Virus record (IMG/VR): IMGVR_UViG_3300030380_004558
Coordinates: 7,597 to 45,319 of that record
Origin: a virus
DNA: 37,723 bases
Direction: 5' to 3' (one strand)
The position numbers were made by a program, and so were the translations under genes. Numbering within the stretch: position 1 is the stretch's first letter; the number at the start of each line of letters is the position of its first letter. Below are positions 1 through 5,433 of the stretch, one piece after another. A model generated the notes under the pieces. It worked only from the letters and a program-made list of their open reading frames with translations. It made no database searches and was not told the origin of the DNA.

Positions 1-857
1 TGGGAGGAATAATGGTACAAAGCTTCAAATTGTTCTTCACAACATTTGCTGCCAACGTATTTATTACGTTTTGAGAACAAGGCGCTACTATTAATAATTT
101 CTTATTCTCAGCTATGATCGGTTTTAGCACGTTCTCAATGGAGAGAATATTATTTATGTCGCTATCAGACACCAAGACATGTACATCCTCAAGTATACAC
201 TCATCCTTTTTGTGGTTGTTTATAAAAAGATGGCTAGAATATCCTCTATCAATCTTAATCCCTTGCGTGGTTTCAAATGTGGTATCAGAGGTTTGGCTTT
301 TCTCTACGGTTACTATCCCATTTTTACCAACCGCTTTGTAAGTGTCGGCAATTATTTTCCCTATCTCTGGGTCATTATTCGATGAGATCGTAGCCACGTC
401 CAATAGTTTCTTCTCAGTAACAGGCTCAGCCTGTTTTTTCAATTTTAGAATAACCTCCTCGGTAAGTGAGACAAGCTCCCTTAGTATCTCTGTCTTATTG
501 TCTTTTGGTTTTATCATCTTCAAACCATTCTTTACCAGAGCTTCAGTAAGTACAATAGCCGTTGTTGTACCATCACCTGCTTCAGCGGCGGTACGGTCAG
601 CTGCTTCTTTCATCATCTGTACTGCTAGATTCTCTACTGGATCCAAAAGCTGTATACTCTTGGCTACTGTTACCCCATCCTTAGTCACTGTAATTCCATG
701 TGTGTGGTTTGGGCTTTCGATTAAAACAGTATTACCCATAGGACCAAGTGTGCTCTTAACAGCATTTGATAATTTAGTAATACCCGATATAAGTTTTGAT
801 TGACCGTCTTTGCCGAAGTGCAAATCCTTTGGTGAATATCCTCCCGATTCATTCATT
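1..857 (-). CDS. groEL: GroEL-type chaperonin, partial (C-terminal part off the left edge)
   Basis: The minus strand is open from an ATG at 857 to the window edge (285 codons). The translation is clearly a group I chaperonin (Hsp60): LGPMG at residues 37-41, TKDGVTVAKSI at 58-68, GDGTTTA at 94-100. D60 and D95 correspond to the ATP-binding/hydrolysis aspartates D52 and D87 of E. coli GroEL. Numbering is shifted by 8 because of a slightly longer N-terminus. Most of the equatorial and intermediate domains and part of the apical domain are present. GroEL forms ATP-driven folding chambers, and phage copies usually serve virion proteins. The gene lies in a phage genome, not a host operon: the next genes are phage early genes and I see no groES here. 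A TATATTTG promoter box lies 25 bases upstream. Plus-strand frames over this stretch are shadows. Confidence 0.93.
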
Positions 858-882
858 AGATTAAATTTAATTTGATTAATTC

Positions 883-890
883 AAATATAT
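883..890 (-). promoter_or_regulatory. -7 promoter box of the chaperonin gene
   Basis: TATATTTG on the minus strand matches the Bacteroidota -7 consensus TAnnTTTG exactly and lies 25 bases before the chaperonin ATG. No clean TTG -33 element is visible at the usual spacing. A TGTTGG/CCAACA site (914-919) sits where a -33 region or an operator would be. The leader just before the ATG resembles the leaders of the genes starting at 6246 and 36918. Confidence 0.5.
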
Positions 891-1068
891 AAATTTTATT
901 CGAATTACGGAAATGTTGGTTTTTTTTTTCCTATACTGCTTATTTAAATATGTGTATATATATATACTTTTCTCTGAGCCTCGTGCGTGGAAATATTAAC
1001 ATTTCCAACACTAGTATTGATAATCAGATAGTTAGCTTCAAAATACTAACATTTTTTCTACACTAAAA

Positions 1069-1084
1069 TGTTGGAATTCCAACA
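1069..1084. repeat. Perfect 16-base palindrome, candidate operator
   Basis: TGTTGGAATTCCAACA reads identically on both strands. Its half-site (TGTTGG/CCAACA) occurs alone at 914-919 and 1005-1010, and again in three copies before the primase gene. A symmetric site with satellite half-sites suggests binding of a dimeric protein. Which protein is not known. Confidence 0.55.
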
Positions 1085-1208
1085 CAACTACCTATTTGAG
1101 ATGTCTAAAATCCAAATCCAAAAAATCATCAGAAGAAAAATGTAAAAATCATTTAGGTCCATTTCAACACAAAAATCAATTTCAACACAAAAAATGTAGA
1201 CTTAATGT

Positions 1209-1237
1209 AAAAAAAAAGGCTACCCGAAAGTAGCCCC
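1209..1237 (-). terminator. Rho-independent terminator of the small gene at 1261-1470
   Basis: On the minus strand a six-base-pair stem (GGCTAC with GTAGCC, plus positions 1218-1223 and 1230-1235) is followed by nine Ts. It lies just past the stop codon of the minus-strand gene ending at 1261, so it closes that transcription unit before the chaperonin region. Confidence 0.85.
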
Positions 1238-1260
1238 TTACTAAGATAATAAACCAACAA

Positions 1261-1470
1261 TTATCTAAACAAACCTTTACGCATTTCTGCTCTTTCAATT
1301 CCATCAGCAATCATTTTAATCTTACGATCCTCATCAATGATACGCTTCATGTTTGCAGCCTGCTCAATACCAGTCATCCCATTAGGACGTCCATTTATAA
1401 GCCTACCGTTTTTTACATACAACCCGTCAACCATATCGCTGATCTTCGGGTCTTTATTAATTTTCATCAT
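1261..1470 (-). CDS. Small hypothetical protein (69 aa)
   Basis: A short basic, methionine-rich protein with no recognised domain. The C-terminal half (about residues 30-69) is charged and probably helical. The reading frame extends upstream to 1512, but I place the start at the ATG at 1470 because a promoter-like TATCTTTA box (1487-1494) lies between the two. A starting MMKINKDP also looks more normal than the hydrophobic MYLKILYLY extension. It is transcribed away from the early operon as a single-gene unit with its own terminator, an arrangement often seen for small phage regulators. That role is only a guess. Confidence 0.55.
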   Translation of the reverse strand: MMKINKDPKISDMVDGLYVKNGRLINGRPNGMTGIEQAANMKRIIDEDRKIKMIADGIERAEMRKGLFR

Positions 1471-1473
1471 ATC

Positions 1474-1494
1474 ACACGTGTTTGTGTAAAGATA
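1474..1494 (-). promoter_or_regulatory. Promoter-like box with operator-like palindrome
   Basis: The minus strand has TATCTTTA at 1487-1494, one base off TAnnTTTG. Between it and the ATG at 1470 lies the 8-base palindrome ACACGTGT (1474-1481), flanked by further partial symmetry (CACA/TGTG). This would be a natural place for a repressor of this small gene. No -33 TTG is evident. Confidence 0.35.
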
Positions 1495-1903
1495 CAAAAT
1501 TTTCAGATACACAGGGGTTTTGTATTATAGTATGTCATACGGCGCAGTCTTGTCACAGAAAAGTCAAAAAAAAATTAGCCCCCCCATTGACAAATCTAGG
1601 TCGCATATGAGATTTTTTGCCGAAAAATTTATTGTGATGTGGTACTAGGTTAGCCTAGTGTAGGGTTGGAGACGTTTATCCGTTGACCTTCCCCTAACTA
1701 ATTAAATAATCGGTTAAGGTGAGCCTTCCCTTAGTCCCCGCCCAAAAGAAAACATTGAATAATAAACTTAAATAAATTAGCCATCTCTCATCCCTTTATT
1801 GACGGGCATTTCCAACGACAATCAAATGAGGTACAAAAACATTCAAAGAAATATCTAATATTAATTACTATTTAATAAGAAAATAATTAGGATATAAGAA
1901 TAC

Positions 1904-1918
1904 TATTTTGTACTTTCA
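1904..1918 (+). promoter_or_regulatory. Possible early promoter
   Basis: TATTTTG directly followed by TACTTTCA gives two approximate matches to TAnnTTTG, neither exact and neither with a clear TTG at -33. The position fits a transcript starting near 1920 and carrying the hairpin leader of the first early gene. Weak evidence: location plus partial motif. Confidence 0.3.
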
Positions 1919-1953
1919 CGAAATGAATGACAAACAACATACAAATATTAATC

Positions 1954-1980
1954 GTAACACGCTGACAATCAGCACGTTAC
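1954..1980 (+). other. Hairpin in the leader of the first early gene
   Basis: GTAAC (1954-1958) pairs with GTTAC (1976-1980) and GCTGA (1961-1965) with TCAGC (1969-1973), separated by a symmetric AC/AC internal loop and closed by a CAA loop. It ends 14 bases before the ATG at 1995, so it would sit in the 5' leader and could influence translation or mRNA stability. Confidence 0.5.
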
Positions 1981-1994
1981 ACAATTCAAATAAC

Positions 1995-2345
1995 ATGAAA
2001 AACTTACAACAACTACAAAACAAAGTAAATAACACATTCGAAAACATCGATTCAATCGTTTGGTTTGGGCTTAACTACAACTATGACTTCATCGACCAAT
2101 GTTGGTCTGATAACCCATGCTTAGCTAATCATTTGAATGACAAGTTTTCAATGTGTACACAAGAAATGCTTAAGAGGGATGGAGAAAAGAGTAATGACTA
2201 TGTAGTAAGAAAAGCCGCTATTAGTTATGGAGTCTTCACTAGGTTTATTACAATGTTAGATAGTGCTAATAGAGAAAAGCTATACCAATACATACTTGAA
2301 ACGTATAGTAAAGAATATGGATGGAGCAATACTGATAGGAGATAA
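1995..2345 (+). CDS. Early hypothetical protein (116 aa)
   Basis: No family recognised. It is a mixed-charge soluble protein with several Trp and Tyr residues and a likely helical C-terminal half. The frame is open back to an ATG at 1908. I prefer the ATG at 1995 because the extra 29 residues (Asn/Thr/His-rich) read through a hairpin leader and CAA-rich sequence of the kind found upstream of other starts here. It is the first gene of early operon 1. Its stop codon (2343-2345) directly abuts the type II hammerhead ribozyme. Confidence 0.7.
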   Translation: MKNLQQLQNKVNNTFENIDSIVWFGLNYNYDFIDQCWSDNPCLANHLNDKFSMCTQEMLKRDGEKSNDYVVRKAAISYGVFTRFITMLDSANREKLYQYILETYSKEYGWSNTDRR

Positions 2346-2410
2346 CCGAAACACATCCATGTGGATGTGTCATGCGACAGACCTTAAGTCGCATCTGAAG
2401 AGATGGTCAA
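2341..2410 (+). ncRNA. Hammerhead ribozyme, type II topology
   Basis: All invariant hammerhead nucleotides are present in correct order: C-GAAA (2347-2351); stem III of seven pairs (CACATCC 2352-2358 with GGATGTG 2363-2369, loop ATGT) plus the A15.1-U16.1 pair (2351/2370); cleavage triplet GUC ending at 2371; stem I of seven pairs (ATGCGAC 2372-2378 with GTCGCAT 2388-2394, nine-base loop); core CUGAAGA (2395-2401; the seventh core position may be any base); and the G10.1-C11.1 pair (2402/2347). Predicted cleavage is between 2371 and 2372. Stem II is the open stem and is weak beyond its first pair. The fold starts at the stop codon of the upstream gene and ends about 36 bases before the antirestriction gene, so cleavage would separate the two messages. 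Confidence 0.86.
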
Positions 2411-2437
2411 TTATTAATCAACAAACAACAACAAATT

Positions 2438-3382
2438 ATGACACAAGAACAAATTATCCAAGCAGTAAATGACAGAGTCATTGAGGGCTTAAAAGACAAA
2501 GGTTTACAATGGTTTCGACCATGGAAATCGGGAGAGGAAAATCAACCTCTAAACAGACTATCAAGTAAACATTACAAAGGCTTTAATATATTCCTTTTGA
2601 ATGCTGAGATGATACAACACAATTACACCTCCAACCAATGGCTGACATTCAAGCAAGTATCTCAGATGGATGGCAAGGTTAAGAAAGGCTCAAAGTCAAC
2701 TGAGATTTACTTTTGGAAGTTAGGATATCAAGATATGAAGACTGGTAAATTCTTAACTGACAAACAGATTAAATCAGTCAACCTCAGAGAGAAGTTTACT
2801 AGCAATGGTAAGTCTGTCGATAGGTACAGAAAGACGTTTACTATCAGATACTATAGAGTTTTTAATGTTGACCAAACAACTGGAATTGAGCCAATTGTTT
2901 TTGAGCCGTCAATCAATGCATCCTTTACCAGTAATAAGATGGCTGATTCAATCATTGCTTGCTATATCACAAGACCAAAAGCTGTTAAAGTAAATGTAAT
3001 TAAGTCTTCAGATCAAGCTTACTATAGCCCAAGTAAAGACTTGGTAGTGATGCCTGAAAAAGACTCATTCGTGGACTCTGATTCTTACTATAAGACTTTG
3101 TTCCATGAGTTAGCACATTCAACTGGACATGAGTCTAGACTCAATCGCAAAGGGATTGCCAATGTGAATTTCTTTGGCTCAGAGTCTTATGCTCAAGAGG
3201 AGTTAATTGCTGAGATCAGTTCCATGTATCTTACCGGTCTTTGTGATCTTAATCCAAAAGACTCTGATGATAATAGCCAAGCCTATATCAACGGATGGGT
3301 TAAGAAGTTTAAAGATGAGGCAAAGGAATGCTTTTATGCGATGCAACAAGCAACGAAATGCTCAACCTATATACTAGGATAG
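2438..3382 (+). CDS. ArdC-like antirestriction protein with zincin metallopeptidase domain
   Basis: 314 residues, the usual ArdC length. The N-terminal part (about 1-130) matches the ArdC N-terminal ssDNA-binding domain (DUF1738): a long helix, the W-x-R-P-W segment, YKGFN and a WLTFKQ motif. The C-terminal part is a zincin-like peptidase with HELAHSTGH at residues 223-231 (zinc ligands H223 and H227, catalytic E224). A downstream QEELIAEISS could supply the third ligand. Proteins of this family, found on plasmids and phages, protect incoming DNA from restriction, so early expression makes sense. The start follows a CAACAACAAATT leader and a ribozyme. Function is inferred from family resemblance. 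Confidence 0.88.
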   Translation: MTQEQIIQAVNDRVIEGLKDKGLQWFRPWKSGEENQPLNRLSSKHYKGFNIFLLNAEMIQHNYTSNQWLTFKQVSQMDGKVKKGSKSTEIYFWKLGYQDMKTGKFLTDKQIKSVNLREKFTSNGKSVDRYRKTFTIRYYRVFNVDQTTGIEPIVFEPSINASFTSNKMADSIIACYITRPKAVKVNVIKSSDQAYYSPSKDLVVMPEKDSFVDSDSYYKTLFHELAHSTGHESRLNRKGIANVNFFGSESYAQEELIAEISSMYLTGLCDLNPKDSDDNSQAYINGWVKKFKDEAKECFYAMQQATKCSTYILG

Positions 3383-3389
3383 TATCAAC

Positions 3390-3445
3390 TGCGAGATTGG
3401 ATCATGGAGGGGATCGTTTCCCCTCCTCGCATCGACAATAGTGTC
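3390..3445 (+). other. Structured intergenic element (bulged hairpin plus small hairpin)
   Basis: Stem TGCGAG/CTCGCA (3390-3395 with 3426-3431) stacks on stem GAGGGG/CCCCTC (3407-3412 with 3420-3425), loop ATCGTTT. The 3' strands are contiguous and the 5' side has an 11-base bulge. A second hairpin GACA/TGTC follows (3434-3437 with 3442-3445). It occupies the same position (after a stop, before a CAA-rich leader) as the two ribozyme folds but lacks the hammerhead core, so its class is unknown. There is no U-tract, so it is not an ordinary terminator. Confidence 0.5.
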
Positions 3446-3466
3446 AAACAACAAACAACAATAAAT

Positions 3467-3769
3467 ATGGTACGAGAAAACGTAAAACTAAATTACCCAT
3501 ACGTGGCAGTCTGTTCCTCCAGGAGGAGCAAGATGGCTATAGGATGGACAGTCCACAAGTACACTAGACAAGGTGTCTATCTTGATAAGACTAAAAGACC
3601 AAAGACATACTTTGGTGTATCAACTGACTTTGTCAAAGCTATGACAAACATCCGTAAATGGTATGGTATAAACTTACCTACATCAGGATGGTCAGATAAG
3701 ACTCAAGTGAAGACTAAACGATTCACTACGATGGAAGACTTTTTAATTAACTTAAAAAAACTGATATGA
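3467..3769 (+). CDS. Early hypothetical protein (100 aa)
   Basis: Basic protein without a recognised domain, with Trp and Lys/Arg-rich segments (KTKRFTTMEDF near the end) that could bind nucleic acid. The frame is open from an ATG at 3404, but that start would translate the hairpin region. The ATG at 3467 lies directly behind CAACAATAAAT, the same leader type as its neighbours, and is preferred. The end overlaps the next gene by four bases (ATGA at 3766-3769), so the two are probably translationally coupled. Confidence 0.65.
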   Translation: MVRENVKLNYPYVAVCSSRRSKMAIGWTVHKYTRQGVYLDKTKRPKTYFGVSTDFVKAMTNIRKWYGINLPTSGWSDKTQVKTKRFTTMEDFLINLKKLI

Positions 3770-4026
3770 AAATATTTAAAATAGAAACTTATAAACTAGA
3801 TGAATTAGAAGAACAAGCATTAAATCAAGCATTAGCTTGGCTAGATGAATTCCCTATTGAAACAGAAAATAACGATGGAACAATGTATTTAGATTATTTA
3901 TCTGATGATTGGTTTAATGGTTATAAGGATGATGTCATGGAGTTTTGCGAAATAAACGATTTTCTGTTTGCTTACGATGGAACACCAATCCATAGATTTA
4001 TAAAAGATAATCACAAAACACAATAA
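3766..4026 (+). CDS. Small acidic early protein (86 aa)
   Basis: Acidic protein starting in an ATGA overlap with the preceding gene. The pattern (N-terminal strand, a YKLDELEEQALNQALAWL helix, then an acidic middle and a 'DFLFAYDGTPI' strand) resembles small phage proteins of the form 'kiysfdELseeAkekAi...Fled G', whose role is unknown. Strong negative charge is common in phage anti-host proteins. That is only a hint. Confidence 0.65.
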   Translation: MKIFKIETYKLDELEEQALNQALAWLDEFPIETENNDGTMYLDYLSDDWFNGYKDDVMEFCEINDFLFAYDGTPIHRFIKDNHKTQ

Positions 4027-4030
4027 ATAT

Positions 4031-4048
4031 GGGAGGAGAAATCCTCCC
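4031..4048 (+). other. Strong hairpin with GAAA tetraloop
   Basis: GGGAGGA (4031-4037) and TCCTCCC (4042-4048) close a GAAA (GNRA-type) tetraloop. It directly abuts stem III of the hammerhead-like fold that follows. It is not followed by a U-run, so it is not a typical terminator. It may stack on the ribozyme or protect the 3' end of the upstream message. Confidence 0.65.
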
Positions 4049-4098
4049 TCTGTAGTGGAATGTAGTTCTGCCTGATGATTGCAAAAGCATGAAACAGA
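4049..4098 (+). ncRNA. Hammerhead ribozyme candidate, type III topology
   Basis: Stem III strand TCTG-U (4049-4053) pairs with A-CAGA (4094-4098). The cleavage triplet GUA ends at 4054. Stem I is GTGGAA/TTCTGC (4055-4060 with 4066-4071, two G-U pairs, loop TGTAG). The core is CUGAUGA (4072-4078), stem II is TGC-AAAA-GCA (4080-4089), and the second core is GAAA (4091-4094). Spacing and order match a type III hammerhead. Predicted cleavage is after 4054. Weak points are a U-U mismatch where the nearly invariant G10.1-C11.1 pair should be (4079/4090) and the short stems II and III, so activity could be reduced. It lies between two early genes, 25 bases before the next ATG. Confidence 0.6.
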
Positions 4099-4122
4099 TT
4101 TATTAATTAAACAACAACAAAT

Positions 4123-4401
4123 ATGTTACATTCAAAATTCAGTTTATCGTTTGATCTAGATGATCAATCGGTAACAATTTTCATTCATCACAATGTTAAT
4201 AATGAAAAGACTTTTTTTTACCCATTCTTTTACCTTGATGACAATGGTAAATTAATTATTCCTCCTAATTCAGTGAAAACATTTAACAAGTCTACGTTCA
4301 GCTATTTAGCTAGGCACGTAAAGACTAAAGTGGCTAAATTCAAGGAGTATATTGAAGATTCATACTTACGTGAGAAGTCTTATGAAGACTTACCTTTTTA
4401 A
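4123..4401 (+). CDS. Early hypothetical protein with an SSB-like DLPF tail (92 aa)
   Basis: No domain recognised. The N-terminal 45 residues look like beta strands (FSLSFDLDD...VTIFIHHN...FFYPFFYLDD), followed by a helix. The protein ends in SYEDLPF. DLPF is the C-terminal peptide of many Bacteroidota single-strand binding proteins, the docking tip for replication and repair partners, and the SSB-like protein at 8559-8861 also ends in DLPF. This gene may therefore bind ssDNA itself or borrow SSB partners. The start follows a CAACAACAAAT leader behind the ribozyme candidate. Confidence 0.7.
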   Translation: MLHSKFSLSFDLDDQSVTIFIHHNVNNEKTFFYPFFYLDDNGKLIIPPNSVKTFNKSTFSYLARHVKTKVAKFKEYIEDSYLREKSYEDLPF

Positions 4402-4416
4402 TTTAAACCAACATAA

Positions 4417-4671
4417 ATGAAAGCAAAAGATATGAGGGATAGATTCCCGAATGAGTATTACTACGGAGTATTCTGTATGATTGACGTAGCAAAGGGATAT
4501 AACCTAAGGCGAAAAACAATCATTCAGCCTTATGAGGCTAATGACATAGCATGGGACAAGGGAATTGAACTATACGATAATTTTCTTGAATCCAAATACA
4601 ATAGGGATTACAAGTCTGAGATAGACTGCATGGAAGATTATATTATTAACTTAAACCAACAAATAAAATGA
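4417..4671 (+). CDS. Early hypothetical protein (84 aa)
   Basis: Not recognised. Aromatic-rich, mixed-charge soluble protein. The start follows the leader AAACCAACATAA. Its stop overlaps the ATG of the next small gene (ATGA at 4668-4671), so it is part of a tightly packed run of coupled small early genes. Confidence 0.65.
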   Translation: MKAKDMRDRFPNEYYYGVFCMIDVAKGYNLRRKTIIQPYEANDIAWDKGIELYDNFLESKYNRDYKSEIDCMEDYIINLNQQIK

Positions 4672-4841
4672 AAGAATTAAATATTTGTTTACGTTGTGAT
4701 TATTTATCTGAAGAGGTATATGAAGATGAAACATTTGATATAGATGATTACCACAGAATACAATGCCCAAAATGTTATAGTAGTGAATACTACCTTGCAA
4801 CAGAGGTAGAAGAATTTATACATAAACTTAAATTAAAATAA
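4668..4841 (+). CDS. Small zinc-ribbon-like protein (57 aa)
   Basis: A short gene starting in an ATGA overlap with the gene before it. The protein has two CxxC knuckles, C7-x2-C10 and C33-x2-C36 (CPKC), spaced as in a zinc ribbon, with an acidic insert between them and a basic helix at the end (EEFIHKLKLK). Such mini-ribbons bind nucleic acids or proteins. No specific function can be assigned. Confidence 0.65.
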   Translation: MKELNICLRCDYLSEEVYEDETFDIDDYHRIQCPKCYSSEYYLATEVEEFIHKLKLK

Positions 4842-4847
4842 AATAAA

Positions 4848-5054
4848 ATGACAATAAACGAACTAATGGATTTAGGTATAGTAGGCGAGGACTTACTTGA
4901 TAACCTAAAAGAGATAAAAGAATCAGTCTCAGAGATTAAGAAAGCTGACTTTAAAAAAGAGTCAACCTTTGAAGATACTGACCATCTCCAAGAATATATT
5001 GAGGACACTATCAATATGATTAAAAATAACTTAACTAAACTTAAAGAGAAATGA
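4848..5054 (+). CDS. Small acidic coiled-coil protein (68 aa)
   Basis: A highly charged, almost entirely helical protein (ELMDLGIVGEDLLDNLKEIKESV...), probably a coiled coil. No family recognised. It starts six bases after the zinc-ribbon gene and overlaps the following gene by ATGA. The opposite-strand frame over this gene is a shadow. Confidence 0.6.
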   Translation: MTINELMDLGIVGEDLLDNLKEIKESVSEIKKADFKKESTFEDTDHLQEYIEDTINMIKNNLTKLKEK

Positions 5055-5191
5055 GTACAGATTTACCTTATGCATGGGGGACACCCCCATGGGAAGACGA
5101 ACCACAATTTGAATGTTCAGAATGTGGTAAACTAATGGACGAGGACAAAGACGTTTGTTCCTCAGCTTGTTTTGAAGCATCAATGTTATGA
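5051..5191 (+). CDS. Small cysteine-rich zinc-finger-like protein (46 aa)
   Basis: Both ends overlap neighbours by ATGA (5051-5054 and 5188-5191), strong evidence for a real coupled gene. The protein carries C-x2-C (CSEC) and, eleven residues on, C-x3-C (CSSAC), a plausible single zinc site. The N-terminus is Pro/Trp-rich (YAWGTPPWEDEP). Function unknown. Confidence 0.6.
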   Translation: MSTDLPYAWGTPPWEDEPQFECSECGKLMDEDKDVCSSACFEASML

Positions 5192-5433
5192 AGTTAATTG
5201 AATCCTTCGGCAAAAGACATGGCTATCAAAAAGAGAGTCACGTCTCCTTTGTTATCAAAACAAAATATAGACGTAGAGCAGGTGCAATTATAGAGATATT
5301 TGTAGAGGCTTGTGTTGATCATAACAAAGGAATAAGAGCAGTTTCTCTCAGGGAGAACGGAACAAATGATATGCTTAAGATAGAGCATATTGATAAAGAA
5401 AAATTATATGAACTAATAATAAAACAATTATGA
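5188..5433 (+). CDS. Early hypothetical protein (81 aa)
   Basis: Basic N-terminal half (SFGKRHGYQKESH...KTKYRRRAG) and acidic, helical C-terminus. No domain recognised. Coupled by ATGA to the genes on both sides. Confidence 0.6.
   Translation: MKLIESFGKRHGYQKESHVSFVIKTKYRRRAGAIIEIFVEACVDHNKGIRAVSLRENGTNDMLKIEHIDKEKLYELIIKQL

Larger units (their letters stand above)
858..1208. promoter_or_regulatory. Gene-free control region with CCAACA/TGTTGG sites and a TA tract
   Basis: No credible gene lies here. It holds an AT-rich stretch with six TA dinucleotides (955-966), TGTTGG at 914-919, CCAACA at 1005-1010, a perfect 16-base palindrome at 1069-1084, and two copies of ATTTCAACACAAAAA-like sequence around 1160-1196. 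Similar CCAACAT sites beside a TA tract recur upstream of the primase gene (8908-9070). Control of the chaperonin promoter, or a role in replication, is an inference. Confidence 0.5.
1495..1994. other. Gene-free divergent region, partly GC-richer and with hairpins
   Basis: About 500 bases without a convincing gene between the small minus-strand gene and the first early gene. It holds a short palindrome GTATGTCATAC near 1532, a run of Cs near 1580, and a GC-richer block at about 1622-1745. That block contains a perfect six-base-pair hairpin (ACTAGG, loop TTAG, CCTAGT at 1644-1659) and a second small one (AAGG/CCTT). It then becomes AT-rich with promoter-like T/A tracts to 1910, followed by an early leader with a hairpin (1954-1980). 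It may contain an untranslated RNA or protein-binding sites. Confidence 0.4.

Noticed and set aside
114-803. Plus-strand open frames at the left end
   Set aside because: They are antisense to the chaperonin gene. Their sequence is Ser/Phe-rich nonsense while the minus strand gives a clear GroEL.
1122-1130. CTGATGA on the minus strand in the control region
   Set aside because: The flanks are A/T homopolymer-like and give no stems or GAAA partner.
1218-1235. CCGAAAG in a hairpin as a possible ribozyme core
   Set aside because: It is the loop of a simple terminator stem followed by nine Ts on the minus strand.
1908-1994. N-terminal extension of the first early gene from the ATG at 1908
   Set aside because: It reads through a hairpin and CAA-rich leader-like sequence and gives a low-complexity Asn/Thr/His peptide. 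The ATG at 1995 fits better.
3258-3272. CTGATGA inside the ArdC-like gene
   Set aside because: No GAAA core or paired stems at hammerhead distances. It is ordinary coding sequence.
3899-3912. CTGATGATT inside the gene at 3766-4026
   Set aside because: Coding sequence for SDDW with no second core or stems around it.
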